Source: a virus
Reading direction: 5' to 3' (one strand)
Length of the DNA: 64,000 nt
Virus record (IMG/VR): IMGVR_UViG_3300010413_000005
Coordinates: 1 to 64,000 of that record
Within the stretch, counting starts at the first letter, position 1. Each line of letters begins with the position of its first letter. This document shows, piece by piece, positions 1 to 7,076 of the stretch. The notes under the pieces were generated by a model. That model was not told the origin of the DNA. It did no database searches and worked only from the letters and a program-made list of their open reading frames with translations. The translations under genes and the position numbers were made by a program.

Positions 1-5
1 TCCAT
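1..5 (-). CDS. 5' end of a gene running off the left edge
   Basis: Only the ATG and the next two bases are inside the window, so the product cannot be judged. The start is credible because it is preceded by AAAGGAGATTCGA, the ribosome-binding sequence seen before many other genes here, and by a sigma70-like promoter about 40-70 bp upstream. Confidence 0.6.
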
Positions 6-43
6 TCGAATCTCCTTTATACTGTATTTGTATCGTTAAGTAG

Positions 44-72
44 AATATATGAGAATCGACCAACGAAGTAAA
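44..72 (-). promoter_or_regulatory. Predicted sigma70-like promoter for the gene at the left edge
   Basis: On the minus strand there is a -35 TTTACT (67-72), 17 bp, then a -10 TATATT (44-49), with an A/T-rich run just upstream. It lies in the gap after the exonuclease gene and points at the gene that starts at base 5. Spacing is ideal; the -35 matches the consensus only partly. Confidence 0.5.
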
Positions 73-106
73 GCCAACGTGGCTATTTTTTTTCAAAATA
101 AATTGA

Positions 107-661
107 TTATTCGAAGAACGCGCTGCCTACCAGATCGCACATACCCCTGTAAAGCGCGATCGTCATATCTACGTCGCCGGCCGCGGAGTGCGCAGCGGAG
201 ATATCGATGCAGAAGTATTCGCACAGCTGAGTCAGCTTACAGCCGCATTCCGGTATTACTCCGATGTCTTGTAGGAAACGGCCTATCACGGATGTGTCAA
301 CGAAGCGTCTCGAGAACGGAAATTTCAGTCCGTTAGACTTGTAAATGCGACCCAAAAAATCCTTGTCGAACGGAAGATTGTGTCCGCCTAATACGGCGTA
401 ATTCAATTCTTCGTACTTCACAATCAGATTGCCGATATCGTACGCGACCGTACGCGCATCTTTCCAAGGCAAATCGGCGCGCAGATCGATTTGGTTGACG
501 GCCATAGCTTCCGGACTAATCGACATAGGATCCTCTTTCACGTACGCGTGATATCGGTCCGTGATCTCTCCTTCGTGCAATCGAGCTATGGCGACTTCGA
601 TTACAGAATAGACTTCGTGGTCCAACCCTCCGGTTTCCGTATCTACAAACCAAATTGACAT
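107..661 (-). CDS. DnaQ-like (DEDDh) 3'-5' exonuclease
   Basis: The 184-residue protein is an RNase H-fold exonuclease of the DEDDh class, which removes nucleotides from DNA or RNA 3' ends with two metal ions. All three motifs are visible: ExoI VDTETGGLD near the N-terminus, ExoII GGHNLPFDKDF around residue 93, and ExoIII HSAAGDVD around residue 158. It is a stand-alone exonuclease without a polymerase domain. Inference: it could act as a proofreading subunit for the phage DnaE polymerase at 40.7-45.3 kb, which lacks an obvious exonuclease of its own, or take part in host DNA turnover. A GGGGAAATTG site precedes the ATG. Confidence 0.85.
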   Translation of the reverse strand: MSIWFVDTETGGLDHEVYSVIEVAIARLHEGEITDRYHAYVKEDPMSISPEAMAVNQIDLRADLPWKDARTVAYDIGNLIVKYEELNYAVLGGHNLPFDKDFLGRIYKSNGLKFPFSRRFVDTSVIGRFLQDIGVIPECGCKLTQLCEYFCIDISAAHSAAGDVDMTIALYRGMCDLVGSAFFE

Positions 662-662
662 A

Positions 663-902
663 TTACAATTTCCCCAGTTCTTTTGAAGTTGGTATGGCTA
701 TTGAGATCGATACGCTCGGCGCCGGCCGAACGTGATGCGACTCGTGTATGGTTTTGATTCTTCTTGTTTCTTCGGCGAAACAAAGAACGAAGTCGTTAGG
801 TTTGGCATAGAATTCGTTCAACGATGCGATACGACGATACAACACTCCTTCGTATCGGAAGAAATCACCGTTCTCAATCTTGTCCAGTTCGACTTCATCC
901 AT
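663..902 (-). CDS. Small hypothetical protein (79 aa)
   Basis: Not recognised. It is short and acidic at the N-terminus, with no Cys pairs or membrane segment. Its stop is one base before the exonuclease start, and its own start overlaps the stop of the upstream membrane-protein gene, so it sits in the middle of a translationally coupled run. Confidence 0.6.
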   Translation of the reverse strand: MDEVELDKIENGDFFRYEGVLYRRIASLNEFYAKPNDFVLCFAEETRRIKTIHESHHVRPAPSVSISIAIPTSKELGKL

Positions 903-1212
903 TTTTCAACTCTGCCATTTTGTCCGTGTAGGCCTGCGAGATTTGCTTCATCTCATCTTCTGTCGCGTCGCCGGAGCGGATGAATAACAATCTTGTGACT
1001 GCGGAGTTGGCGTGTTCGGAGGCGACAACGTGGTCTATTCGATTATTCATCGCTTCCAAAGCGTTCGTAATCGGACTAATTGTCGATGAATACGCTTTTA
1101 GTTGTTGTTCTTGCAACTCGAGCAACCGCCGTAAACGATTCAATTTCTTGACGTTCCTCCGTAGAATCAACAATATAACCACTACAACAATTGCCATCAA
1201 ATATTCGTACAT
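895..1212 (-). CDS. Small single-span membrane protein with coiled coil (105 aa)
   Basis: The N-terminus (MYEYLMAIVVVVILLIL) is one transmembrane helix followed by a basic stretch and a long heptad-like helix rich in Leu, Gln and Lys. It would be inserted with a cytoplasmic coiled coil (inference). I chose the ATG at 1212, one base after the upstream stop and behind GGAGAATGAT, over an ATG seven codons upstream. A role as a lysis accessory is possible but not shown. Confidence 0.65.
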   Translation of the reverse strand: MYEYLMAIVVVVILLILRRNVKKLNRLRRLLELQEQQLKAYSSTISPITNALEAMNNRIDHVVASEHANSAVTRLLFIRSGDATEDEMKQISQAYTDKMAELKNG

Positions 1213-1213
1213 A

Positions 1214-1555
1214 TCATTCTCCTTCGAAATCACAGTAATCGGTTTCCAATCTACAGTTGTCCAACGGACTATAAGCGTCGATACCGTTGGTTGACGCTTT
1301 AACCGCCTTGAACACCAAACGTCTGAACGACCGGAACCAAGGGTGGCAGTTGTGTTCCACGTTCACCCTTCCTTCTACGAACGCGATCAAATTGGTTATC
1401 GGATCATGCTCTGGATGGTTGTCGTTCTCGAATCTGATTTTGTGACGACATCGAGGGCAAGTCAAATACGCTCCCTTGACCCATCCAGTAGACTTGTCCC
1501 TCACCAGATTGAGATGAGACATTAGCGTGCAATATGTGGTTCTGGATATTACCAT
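1214..1555 (-). CDS. Hypothetical protein with CxxC pair (113 aa)
   Basis: A CPRCRHKI motif sits near residue 33 and a second His/Cys group (HNCHP) near residue 69, which could together bind one zinc ion. No known family is recognised. The gene overlaps the deoxyribosyltransferase-like gene upstream by a few bases and ends two bases before the membrane-protein start, so it is part of the same transcript. Confidence 0.65.
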   Translation of the reverse strand: MVISRTTYCTLMSHLNLVRDKSTGWVKGAYLTCPRCRHKIRFENDNHPEHDPITNLIAFVEGRVNVEHNCHPWFRSFRRLVFKAVKASTNGIDAYSPLDNCRLETDYCDFEGE

Positions 1556-2058
1556 TTTTTCACCTGTGCTGGCATATTGAATCTAAACAGGGCCTTGTTC
1601 GGATCGGATATCTCTTCCAAAGTAGTGTAATAGTGATCTTGCCACTTGTCAGCTGGCATTCCGGAGAAAAGCATAATGTCCTCCGGATACTTCTTCGAAA
1701 CGGTTGGGCGCCGCGGAACATTGTTGCAAGCGTCGAATATGAAAGTTGGCATGCTTTTCGCTATCGCGATTCCCAACTCTACGAACACGCCGTGATTCGG
1801 AGGAGTTCCGTTTACCACTGCCATCAACACATCGGATTTCAAAATATCCGTTATGTTGTCGCGCGCGATATTGAAATCGTCACCCTCTCCGTAAAGAAAA
1901 TGCGATTGTCCGTTGCGATTGAACGGATTCCACACTTCATATCCGATTTCTTGCAATCGCCTGGCCAACTCTGCCAATAACCACTTGTTGCCGTTTCCCG
2001 GAAATCCTTCCGAGTTGGACAAATACAATACACGCCGTAGTCGCAACGGAGTGTTCAC
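1549..2058 (-). CDS. Nucleoside 2-deoxyribosyltransferase-like protein
   Basis: The 169-residue protein has the flavodoxin-like layout of the nucleoside 2-deoxyribosyltransferase family: an N-terminal strand VLYLSN, a central strand with an Asp, SDVLMAVVNG, and the loop GVFVELGIAIAKS, whose Glu corresponds to the family's catalytic Glu. Such enzymes move or hydrolyse the base of a 2'-deoxynucleoside (5'-phosphate). Inference: it salvages or removes nucleotides during infection. Neighbours include a MazG-like protein, which supports a role in the nucleotide pool. Substrate specificity cannot be read from the sequence. Confidence 0.7.
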   Translation of the reverse strand: MNTPLRLRRVLYLSNSEGFPGNGNKWLLAELARRLQEIGYEVWNPFNRNGQSHFLYGEGDDFNIARDNITDILKSDVLMAVVNGTPPNHGVFVELGIAIAKSMPTFIFDACNNVPRRPTVSKKYPEDIMLFSGMPADKWQDHYYTTLEEISDPNKALFRFNMPAQVKKW

Positions 2059-2062
2059 GATA

Positions 2063-2638
2063 CTATCCTATGGGCAGGCATTCGTCTTCTTCTGAAACCG
2101 AATCGGACGAATCGTTGGGGATGTCGATGAAGTCTTTGGCGTTGTCTGCGATCATCATCGCGTAGTTGGCCAAGTTGATACATTTTCGAATGAATCTTTG
2201 AATCGCTTCTGTGTCGCTCCCACCTCGATTGTGCATACGGTGAAGCAGCCTTATCGACGCTACACACTCTGAAGCGGAATCGATAAGCGATTTGATTGAT
2301 CGTTCTTTCCACCCGCCCTTGAAATCGTTCTGACGAAGTATCTCCTCCATGTTCATCGAGAACCAGTCCAGAACCGGTCGAATAACCAAGCCGTATCTCT
2401 TTGGTTTCTTTTCTTCCGGATCCGGCCGTACGTTGAACGCAATCACGTCCTTGTGTACGTATTCGATTTGGGCATACCCTTCGAACGGAGACGTTGCAGC
2501 GTTCAAGTTACGTTGCATCCAAACGGCATATCCGTTGTTGACCAATGCGTTGATTACTTGGTTGGATTGATTTTCCGAATAAACCGTGAGCGTTTTCAAG
2601 TACAACGCCGGATCAGACTTGCGTATCATCGTTTCCAT
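2063..2638 (-). CDS. MazG/dATP-dGTP pyrophosphohydrolase-like protein
   Basis: The second half (about residues 95-175) carries a pattern I associate with phage MazG-like dNTP pyrophosphohydrolases: FSMNMEEILRQNDFKGGW, a helix with acidic residues, and NLANYAMMIADN near the end. The usual EExxE helix is weak here (SASECVASIRLL), so activity is uncertain. I used the ATG at 2638, directly behind GGAGAGGAA; an ATG at 2650 inside the upstream gene is an alternative. It sits next to the deoxyribosyltransferase-like gene. Confidence 0.55.
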   Translation of the reverse strand: METMIRKSDPALYLKTLTVYSENQSNQVINALVNNGYAVWMQRNLNAATSPFEGYAQIEYVHKDVIAFNVRPDPEEKKPKRYGLVIRPVLDWFSMNMEEILRQNDFKGGWKERSIKSLIDSASECVASIRLLHRMHNRGGSDTEAIQRFIRKCINLANYAMMIADNAKDFIDIPNDSSDSVSEEDECLPIG

Positions 2639-3182
2639 TTCCTCTCCCATGTTGGTGCGCGTAGTGGTACATGTTCAAGAGCTGTACGCGTTTTTCGTCG
2701 CGTGGCAGTCTACTTCTTCTGTATATCCTATCTCCGGTCCCTGTCCGCCCTTCTGATCTAATCAGAACGAAGTGTGTGTCGTCGAAACAAATCATATATT
2801 GCAGATTCGAACAGTTGTAAACGCGACCGAGTTCGAAGTTGATATCCCGTAGCACTCCGCGACCGTCTGCCGCTTCTACCTCTATGCTCCTGTGGGTTTG
2901 GGTGTCAACGACCTTTTCTTGATTGTAATACCAACCTCTAATCGCTGACCACAACAGGCCGGCCGCGACCTCTTGGACTTCATTCAAGAGCAATGTGCGA
3001 CTCGGAGCGTGAATGGTAACGTTGGATACCACTTTGTCCGCGACCGCGATATGCGTTCTGGCTGAAGCAAGTTCGTCCGCCTCCGCGTATATCGACCACT
3101 TCACCGGATCGTTTCCCTCCGCGTAAAACGTATCTCCGTCCACCGACAAATGCACCGGTGGAAGTATCAATTCTCCGAACAT
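2613..3182 (-). CDS. Hypothetical protein (189 aa)
   Basis: Not recognised. A mixed alpha/beta protein without membrane segments or Cys clusters. The C-terminal 20 residues are rich in Gly, His and Asn. The 3' end overlaps the MazG-like gene, so translation is likely coupled. The ATG follows GGAGAGCGAA. Confidence 0.6.
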   Translation of the reverse strand: MFGELILPPVHLSVDGDTFYAEGNDPVKWSIYAEADELASARTHIAVADKVVSNVTIHAPSRTLLLNEVQEVAAGLLWSAIRGWYYNQEKVVDTQTHRSIEVEAADGRGVLRDINFELGRVYNCSNLQYMICFDDTHFVLIRSEGRTGTGDRIYRRSRLPRDEKRVQLLNMYHYAHQHGRGNGNDDTQV

Positions 3183-3212
3183 TTCGCTCTCCTTGTTATT
3201 GTTACGTGTGCG

Positions 3213-3299
3213 TCAATCCATGTAACGGTGTTTACCTACCAGATAACACGCCACAGCGATTGCGAACATAATGGCGTATGCGATTGATTGTTCATCCAT
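3213..3299 (-). CDS. Mini membrane protein (28 aa)
   Basis: The 28-codon frame begins behind a near-perfect AGGAGGTAGTA site. It encodes a short acidic N-terminus, one hydrophobic helix (IAYAIMFAIAVACYLV) and a basic tail, GKHRYMD. It fills an otherwise empty gap just downstream of a copy of the 28-bp intergenic repeat. The strong ribosome-binding site and membrane-like composition are the only support; function unknown. Confidence 0.55.
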   Translation of the reverse strand: MDEQSIAYAIMFAIAVACYLVGKHRYMD

Positions 3300-3327
3300 T
3301 ACTACCTCCTACCTAGGTGGGTACAAT

Positions 3328-3355
3328 ACCTACCTTTTCAAACCTTTACCTACCT
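3328..3355 (-). repeat. 28-bp intergenic repeat, copy 1
   Basis: The minus strand reads AGGTAGGTAAAGG then TTTGAAAAGGTAGGT. One of five copies in the window (others at 4729, 4770, 5751 and 21080). It contains the stop codon of the radical SAM gene and lies about 30 bases upstream of the mini membrane protein start. Confidence 0.85.
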
Positions 3356-4204
3356 GTGTTGCAAAACCACCTTTTGTAAAATGCAATTCCCGGTAGGGTT
3401 TTGAACGCATCTACGGAAGTTGAACCCGTATTCTTCGGTTGTCTTGTCTAGAGAAATATCCCACGGACAGATTATCCGGCGACCGTCCGGTAGAATGTTT
3501 AGATAGCGACATGTCCTATGTTCCGGTTGGCCAGTTGTGAGCACTCCGCGACGCGATATGTGGAAAGTCATAGGCTCGTGCCAACGTTCGATAAAACTCC
3601 GTACGATGTGCGCGTATTCGTACAGCGCAATTGTGTCCTGCGTATCTTCCCAATAGTTGCCGCTCGCTACGATATCCCGGATCGAAGTGATGTACATCGA
3701 ATCGCAACCCAAATCGTATTTCGCCGCCTGCGCTACATCGAACAAATCGTGCTTGTTGTATTGGTCTAGCGTAAAAACGAGCATGAACGGGAAATTGGAT
3801 TTGCTAAGCTTGGATAGCGATTTCCACTTTGTGTGCTTTCCGCACACGCTCAACCTGATGCTGGGTTCGTATTCCGCGCAACGTTCCAGCGCGTCCATGT
3901 TGGCCCCGTTGGTGTAGATAGTCGTTTTCAATCCGTAGACCGAATTCATCTGCACCATGGACAACAGGTCCGGATGTAGACTCGGTTCTCCTCCTATCAA
4001 TATGACGCGTTCGGCCGTATTCAGATAGCGACAAACGATTTTATCGTAATCTCGAATCGGCATATCGCGCTCTCCGAGGTGCTTCCGGAAGAAACACGTA
4101 CCACACACCGCGTTGCATCTGCCGGTAATGAATACCTGCAAAGTTGGGATCGGTTTGCGCGGAATCTCCGTCCATTTGCTCTTATCGTACTTCAATTCTA
4201 TCAC
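3350..4204 (-). CDS. Radical SAM protein
   Basis: The 284-residue protein has the CxxxCxxC iron-sulfur motif (CNAVCGTC, near residue 31) and the SAM-binding GGEP motif (IGGEPSLHPD, near residue 71) of radical SAM enzymes. More Cys residues near the C-terminus (TCRYLNILPDGRRIICPW and CVQNPTGNC) resemble an auxiliary cluster region (SPASM/twitch type). Such enzymes make a 5'-deoxyadenosyl radical for difficult C-H chemistry. Substrate unknown: a base, a nucleotide, a peptide or tRNA are all possible. It is of interest because the same genome has an unusual pyrimidine operon at 45.6-50.3 kb. The stop lies inside an intergenic repeat. Confidence 0.85.
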   Translation of the reverse strand: MIELKYDKSKWTEIPRKPIPTLQVFITGRCNAVCGTCFFRKHLGERDMPIRDYDKIVCRYLNTAERVILIGGEPSLHPDLLSMVQMNSVYGLKTTIYTNGANMDALERCAEYEPSIRLSVCGKHTKWKSLSKLSKSNFPFMLVFTLDQYNKHDLFDVAQAAKYDLGCDSMYITSIRDIVASGNYWEDTQDTIALYEYAHIVRSFIERWHEPMTFHISRRGVLTTGQPEHRTCRYLNILPDGRRIICPWDISLDKTTEEYGFNFRRCVQNPTGNCILQKVVLQHR

Positions 4205-4206
4205 AT

Positions 4207-4521
4207 CTATTCTCTTGTTCGGTCCGGATCAACGTTAACGAAGTTCTCTGCCTCTGCTACGATTTCTTTCCCCAATCGTACAATTCGAGCGTCCATAATC
4301 CGGATGGCGGCATTTGTGATTTTGCTCCAATCTCCGTCCAGAACTTCGTCTATGGAAGACTTGATCAACGACGCCATCTCCTTGTCCATGTGCTCTAAAT
4401 CAATTCCGTTTGTCATCTTCATAATGGACAATCTATTGCGGAGCTCTCGACATTTGGCCAATTCAGCTAACAGTTGTATCAGATCGCGGTGCGCTTGGTT
4501 TCTGTAAGCTTCGATCTCCAT
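4207..4521 (-). CDS. Helical hypothetical protein (104 aa)
   Basis: Predominantly helical and charged, with heptad-like Leu spacing in the first half; no Cys pairs or membrane segment. The stop is two bases from the radical SAM start, so the two are probably translated together. Family not recognised. Confidence 0.6.
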   Translation of the reverse strand: MEIEAYRNQAHRDLIQLLAELAKCRELRNRLSIMKMTNGIDLEHMDKEMASLIKSSIDEVLDGDWSKITNAAIRIMDARIVRLGKEIVAEAENFVNVDPDRTRE

Positions 4522-4522
4522 G

Positions 4523-4726
4523 TTATCGCTCCTTCGCTCGAGATTCGTACGGAGGCAGCACTTTGCGTCGCCGTCCGCCGAATACTAAATATGCTTTGTT
4601 GGTGAATCTAGGTTCTTGCGGAAGGCTGTCTAGGTGTTCCACGGAAAAGTAGGTTCGTGCCCAACCGTTCGCGAAGTCCTCCGCGGCGATCTTTTCTTCC
4701 TTCGTTACCCTACCTCTGTTGCCCAC
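4523..4726 (-). CDS. Small basic hypothetical protein (67 aa), GTG start
   Basis: Not recognised. Many Lys and Arg residues, especially at the C-terminus. The GTG at 4726 follows GAAAAGGTAAGTAC, which belongs to a copy of the 28-bp intergenic repeat, so the repeat itself seems to supply the ribosome-binding site. Confidence 0.55.
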   Translation of the reverse strand: MGNRGRVTKEEKIAAEDFANGWARTYFSVEHLDSLPQEPRFTNKAYLVFGGRRRKVLPPYESRAKER

Positions 4727-4728
4727 GT

Positions 4729-4756
4729 ACTTACCTTTTCAAACCTTTCCCTACCT
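4729..4756 (-). repeat. 28-bp intergenic repeat, copy 2a
   Basis: Minus-strand core GGTTTGAAAAGGTAAG, with one base changed from the other copies. It lies three bases upstream of a GTG start and is followed upstream by a second, closely spaced copy, separated by GTACCCACCGAGG. Confidence 0.85.
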
Positions 4757-4769
4757 CGGTGGGTACGTT

Positions 4770-4797
4770 ACCTACCTTTTCAAACCTTTCCCTACCT
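4770..4797 (-). repeat. 28-bp intergenic repeat, copy 2b
   Basis: Minus-strand core AAAGGTTTGAAAAGGTAGGT. Tandem with copy 2a, 41 bp apart start to start. The linker TACCCACC(T/G)AGGTAGG is also found next to copy 1, so the duplicated unit is longer than 28 bp. Confidence 0.85.
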
Positions 4798-4802
4798 CGG
4801 TG

Positions 4803-5267
4803 CTACAATTCTTCCCTGGCGTATTTGGTCGCACCAGCGCGCGCTTCGTCTCGAGTGTTGTACGGACCGTGCAAAGAGGTCCAAATCTCGTCGAAGAAGA
4901 ACCACAGTCCGCAATATTGTATAGTCGGATCGCTTTTATATTGACGATTCGATTGTGGCTCTCCCAACGTCATCATTTCTTCGTCCGAAAGCCAATGCGG
5001 ATTGACGTTCAATTGGACGACTTCCTGTTCTACCGGAGGCGGATTCTTCTCGAATTCTTCGTTGTGGAAGTTGGAGATGGCGTCCAATATCGCGTCCACG
5101 AATGCATCCGGATTGTTCCACGGAAGATTCTTTATCCTATTCGCCGCCTTTCTCGCAGCGACTCGAGCACCCGTATGCAGATTGTCCGGATTGAATACGT
5201 TGGCCATGTCTCTATGGTCCAGTTCAAATACCACGCGGCGCTTTTTCAGATCGACTTTCCTTATCAT
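4803..5267 (-). CDS. Hypothetical protein ending in an aromatic GPY/GPF module (154 aa)
   Basis: The ATG at 5267 follows CAAGGGGCAACCG. The N-terminal half is charged and unrecognised. The last ~35 residues (GLWFFFDEIWTSLHGPYNT then DEARAGATKYA) match the module that is repeated three times in the protein at 9707-10483: aromatic strands, GPF/GPY, then an Ala-rich helix. The frame stays open upstream to 5414, but that stretch reads better as a separate mini membrane protein in another frame. Confidence 0.6.
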   Translation of the reverse strand: MIRKVDLKKRRVVFELDHRDMANVFNPDNLHTGARVAARKAANRIKNLPWNNPDAFVDAILDAISNFHNEEFEKNPPPVEQEVVQLNVNPHWLSDEEMMTLGEPQSNRQYKSDPTIQYCGLWFFFDEIWTSLHGPYNTRDEARAGATKYAREEL

Positions 5268-5407
5268 CGGTTGCCCCTTGACAGCCGTTTGGCTTCTGCG
5301 ATCGTGTTGCGACGTGCTTCGTCCGCCCTTCCGACTGTGTATCCGAGATACGCGGTCAAGAAGTTCGCGAACAACAATAAAACAACTCCAATTTCGTATG
5401 CGTTCAT
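5264..5407 (-). CDS. Mini membrane protein (47 aa)
   Basis: MNAYEIGVVLLLFANFLTAY forms one membrane helix and is followed by a charged helical tail. The ATG sits behind GGAGTGAACG and overlaps the previous stop; its own TGA overlaps the next ATG (ATGA type). This double overlap and clean membrane composition support it as a real gene. Function unknown. Confidence 0.6.
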   Translation of the reverse strand: MNAYEIGVVLLLFANFLTAYLGYTVGRADEARRNTIAEAKRLSRGNR

Positions 5408-5410
5408 CGT

Positions 5411-5647
5411 TCACTCCATATCGAATATAGTCTTCGCGTATTCCGCTTTACGCTTGTACGCTATGAAATCTTTTACGTTGCCGCGATAGCACGCTTCTAA
5501 CGTCTCCGCGTCCAGCCGGTATCCCGGACAACTCGAGAGCAGTTCTCCTTCTCCGGCGCCGCACACCGTACAATAAGCCAACTCGCCTTCTCCGACGAAA
5601 GTCAACTTGTGCCGATGTACGGCTCCCGGTCCTCTGCGTACGGGCAA
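5411..5647 (-). CDS. Small zinc-binding-like protein (78 aa), TTG start
   Basis: Has HRHK, then YCTVCGAGEGELLSSCPG: a Cys2 pair plus another Cys and nearby His, typical of short zinc-binding phage proteins of unknown role. The TTG at 5647 is preceded by GAGAGGGTAAACG. The gene follows a 23-codon mini-ORF by three bases. Confidence 0.6.
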   Translation of the reverse strand: MPVRRGPGAVHRHKLTFVGEGELAYCTVCGAGEGELLSSCPGYRLDAETLEACYRGNVKDFIAYKRKAEYAKTIFDME

Positions 5648-5650
5648 CGT

Positions 5651-5722
5651 TTACCCTCTCGGTTTGCCGATAATGCACCCGAACAACTGATGCGTTATTA
5701 ATTTCGAAGCTGCGTTGTACAT
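5651..5722 (-). CDS. Mini-ORF (23 aa) after an intergenic repeat
   Basis: A 23-codon frame starting behind GTAGGAGACTAAG and ending in GGGTAA, part of the next gene's ribosome-binding region. No homologue recognised. It might be a translational leader for the zinc-binding-like gene rather than a functional peptide. Confidence 0.4.
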   Translation of the reverse strand: MYNAASKLITHQLFGCIIGKPRG

Positions 5723-5750
5723 CTTAGTCTCCTACTCCAGTGGTCGTGAT

Positions 5751-5778
5751 ACCTACCTTTTCAAACCTTTCCCTACCT
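5751..5778 (-). repeat. 28-bp intergenic repeat, copy 3
   Basis: Minus-strand core AAAGGTTTGAAAAGGTAGGT. It lies between the interrupted gene ending at 5788 and the 23-codon mini-ORF, about 30 bases upstream of that start. Confidence 0.85.
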
Positions 5779-5787
5779 TTACCGCGA

Positions 5788-6069
5788 TCAACCGGCGATG
5801 AACTCGTCGACTACGGTCCGGAGCTCTGTCGAGTTCCGAGTGATGCGTAGATCGACAATGAGAATGGCTTCTCAACCTACCTTCGTTCCGGGCAAGTTCT
5901 CGTCGAACCACGCGTTCGTTCTCGCGTCCACTCTCTCCTTCGCCACGTCATACGCGCTCCGGAACCCTTCCAGCCCACCGCTGTCGTCGAACTCCGCCTT
6001 CTCAACAATCCGCTCATGCAAGCTCTCATAGTTGATGTTTCGCGTGAATGTCAATATCTTCCCTGCCAT
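5788..6069 (-). pseudogene. Small gene interrupted by an in-frame TGA
   Basis: From the ATG at 6069 (behind GTAGGAGGATGGC) 65 codons run to a TGA at 5872-5874. Reading on in the same frame gives 27 further codons that look coding (AILIVDLRITRN, then TELRTVVDEFIAG) before a second TGA at 5788. The extension has a strand-like start and a regular helix, and it fills the gap up to the next repeat. Either the 92-codon gene was recently truncated, or some ribosomes read through. TGA is a normal stop elsewhere in this genome. Family not recognised. Confidence 0.55.
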
Positions 6070-6257
6070 GCCATCCTCCTACTGAATCCGTAGGTCGCTT
6101 TTCCGAATCCGGCGCCGGTAGTCCGGAGGAGCGAAGCGACGATAACAATCCGGCGTATCAACGTGATAGTAACCGGTCGGATAGTTCCGGAGCTGAAACT
6201 ATTTCGAGTTGTAGATGGGAGGCACGTTGGCTGGGAGCTCAACGGGATGCAATGCGA

Positions 6258-6280
6258 TGTTTTATAATATTGTAAGCGCT
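6258..6280 (+). repeat. Iteron-like 23-bp repeat, copy a
   Basis: Core TATAATATTGTAAGCGCT, preceded by TGTTT. It covers the -10 box of a predicted leftward promoter, so a protein bound here should affect that promoter. Confidence 0.85.
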
Positions 6281-6297
6281 TCGTCGTTTATTTACAA
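6269..6297 (-). promoter_or_regulatory. Predicted leftward promoter overlapping an iteron
   Basis: The minus strand has TTGTAA (6292-6297), 17 bp, TACAAT (6269-6274). It would drive the leftmost genes from 6069 down. The -10 box lies within repeat copy a, implying regulation by whatever binds the repeat (inference). Confidence 0.5.
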
Positions 6298-6313
6298 AGT
6301 AAGTTGTGCGCGA

Positions 6314-6336
6314 TGTTTTATAATAATGTAAGCGGT
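6314..6336 (+). repeat. Iteron-like 23-bp repeat, copy b
   Basis: Core TATAATAATGTAAGCGGT: two changes from copy a. Same orientation, 56 bp further on. Confidence 0.8.
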
Positions 6337-6406
6337 GTAGGGTTGTTTTGGGGGTGGCTGGGCGTCGATAGTTGTGAAGTTGGTGAGTTGTCCCGTTTGT
6401 TAGCTT

Positions 6407-6429
6407 TGTTTTATAATATTGTAAGCGCC
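6407..6429 (+). repeat. Iteron-like 23-bp repeat, copy c
   Basis: Core TATAATATTGTAAGCGCC, identical to copy a except for the last base; same orientation, 93 bp after copy b. Confidence 0.85.
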
Positions 6430-6462
6430 CACTTCGGTATAAACAATATATATTGATAGATT

Positions 6463-6485
6463 TGTTTTATAATATTGTAAGCGCT
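6463..6485 (+). repeat. Iteron-like 23-bp repeat, copy d
   Basis: Core TATAATATTGTAAGCGCT, identical to copy a over all 23 bp. It lies 56 bp after copy c, the same spacing as between copies a and b. Confidence 0.85.
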
Positions 6486-7011
6486 TCGTTGACCGATAAT
6501 AGATAAAATAAAAATAGTTGGGGCGAAAAATGGTCATCTGCTGCACTGGTCACACACCAGCCAGCGAGAGCCACACCCCATCGGTTTTTGCCACAGTGGG
6601 GGATACGCCAACATATATTGGATAGGCAGTAGTCCTACGTCCCTTTGTCTATTGTCTATTATCCAACTTACATTGGTTATTCTATATATCGTAGTAGTTT
6701 ATATACGCTATTAGATATTATATTATATATCCAATATACTTTGATCGTCTGGTCGATGTGTTGTGTGTGTCCAGGGGTGGAAGTGTGCGCACACATGGTG
6801 TGTGGGGTGGCAAGCCAGCTATCCACGTATAGTAGATATATACAATCGACAATCGTAGTTCGAACAATCCGCAACCTATTCGAGATTCGAATAGGGCCGG
6901 AGTAATCAGTACGTCTATTCGTTCGTCTAGAATCTCGAGTTGTAGAGTATCCGGAAACGAATAATGTTCATTCTATAGAGAGAGAGTAGCTAACAAATAA
7001 AATCGTAGAAG

Positions 7012-7034
7012 GGCGCTTACATTATTATAATGCA
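7012..7034 (-). repeat. Iteron-like 23-bp repeat, copy e (inverted)
   Basis: The plus strand reads GGCGCTTACATTATTATAAT. Opposite orientation to copies a-d, on the far side of the A/T-rich block. Confidence 0.8.
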
Positions 7035-7053
7035 TACGTATATATAGGGGCAG

Positions 7054-7076
7054 GGCGCTTACATTATTATAAAACA
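7054..7076 (-). repeat. Iteron-like 23-bp repeat, copy f (inverted)
   Basis: The plus strand reads GGCGCTTACATTATTATAAA, then ACA. Same orientation as copy e, 42 bp away (about four helical turns). Confidence 0.85.

Noticed and set aside
72-93. Plus-strand terminator (AGCCA hairpin followed by eight T)
   Set aside because: Only five pairs and no plus-strand gene upstream; the A-run is more simply the upstream element of the leftward promoter.
4719-5489. Long plus-strand frame
   Set aside because: It runs across two intergenic repeats and several minus-strand genes with good start sites; composition is not protein-like.
5788-6069. TGA as a sense codon in this genome
   Set aside because: Many other genes end in TGA directly before a new start, so TGA is a working stop here.
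6051-6242. Minus-strand frame upstream of the interrupted gene
   Set aside because: No ribosome-binding site; overlaps the start of the gene at 6069; composition looks random.
6855-6900. tRNA-like TTCGAA motif
   Set aside because: No acceptor stem, anticodon arm or CCA; it belongs to a simple inverted repeat. No tRNA gene was found in the window by eye.
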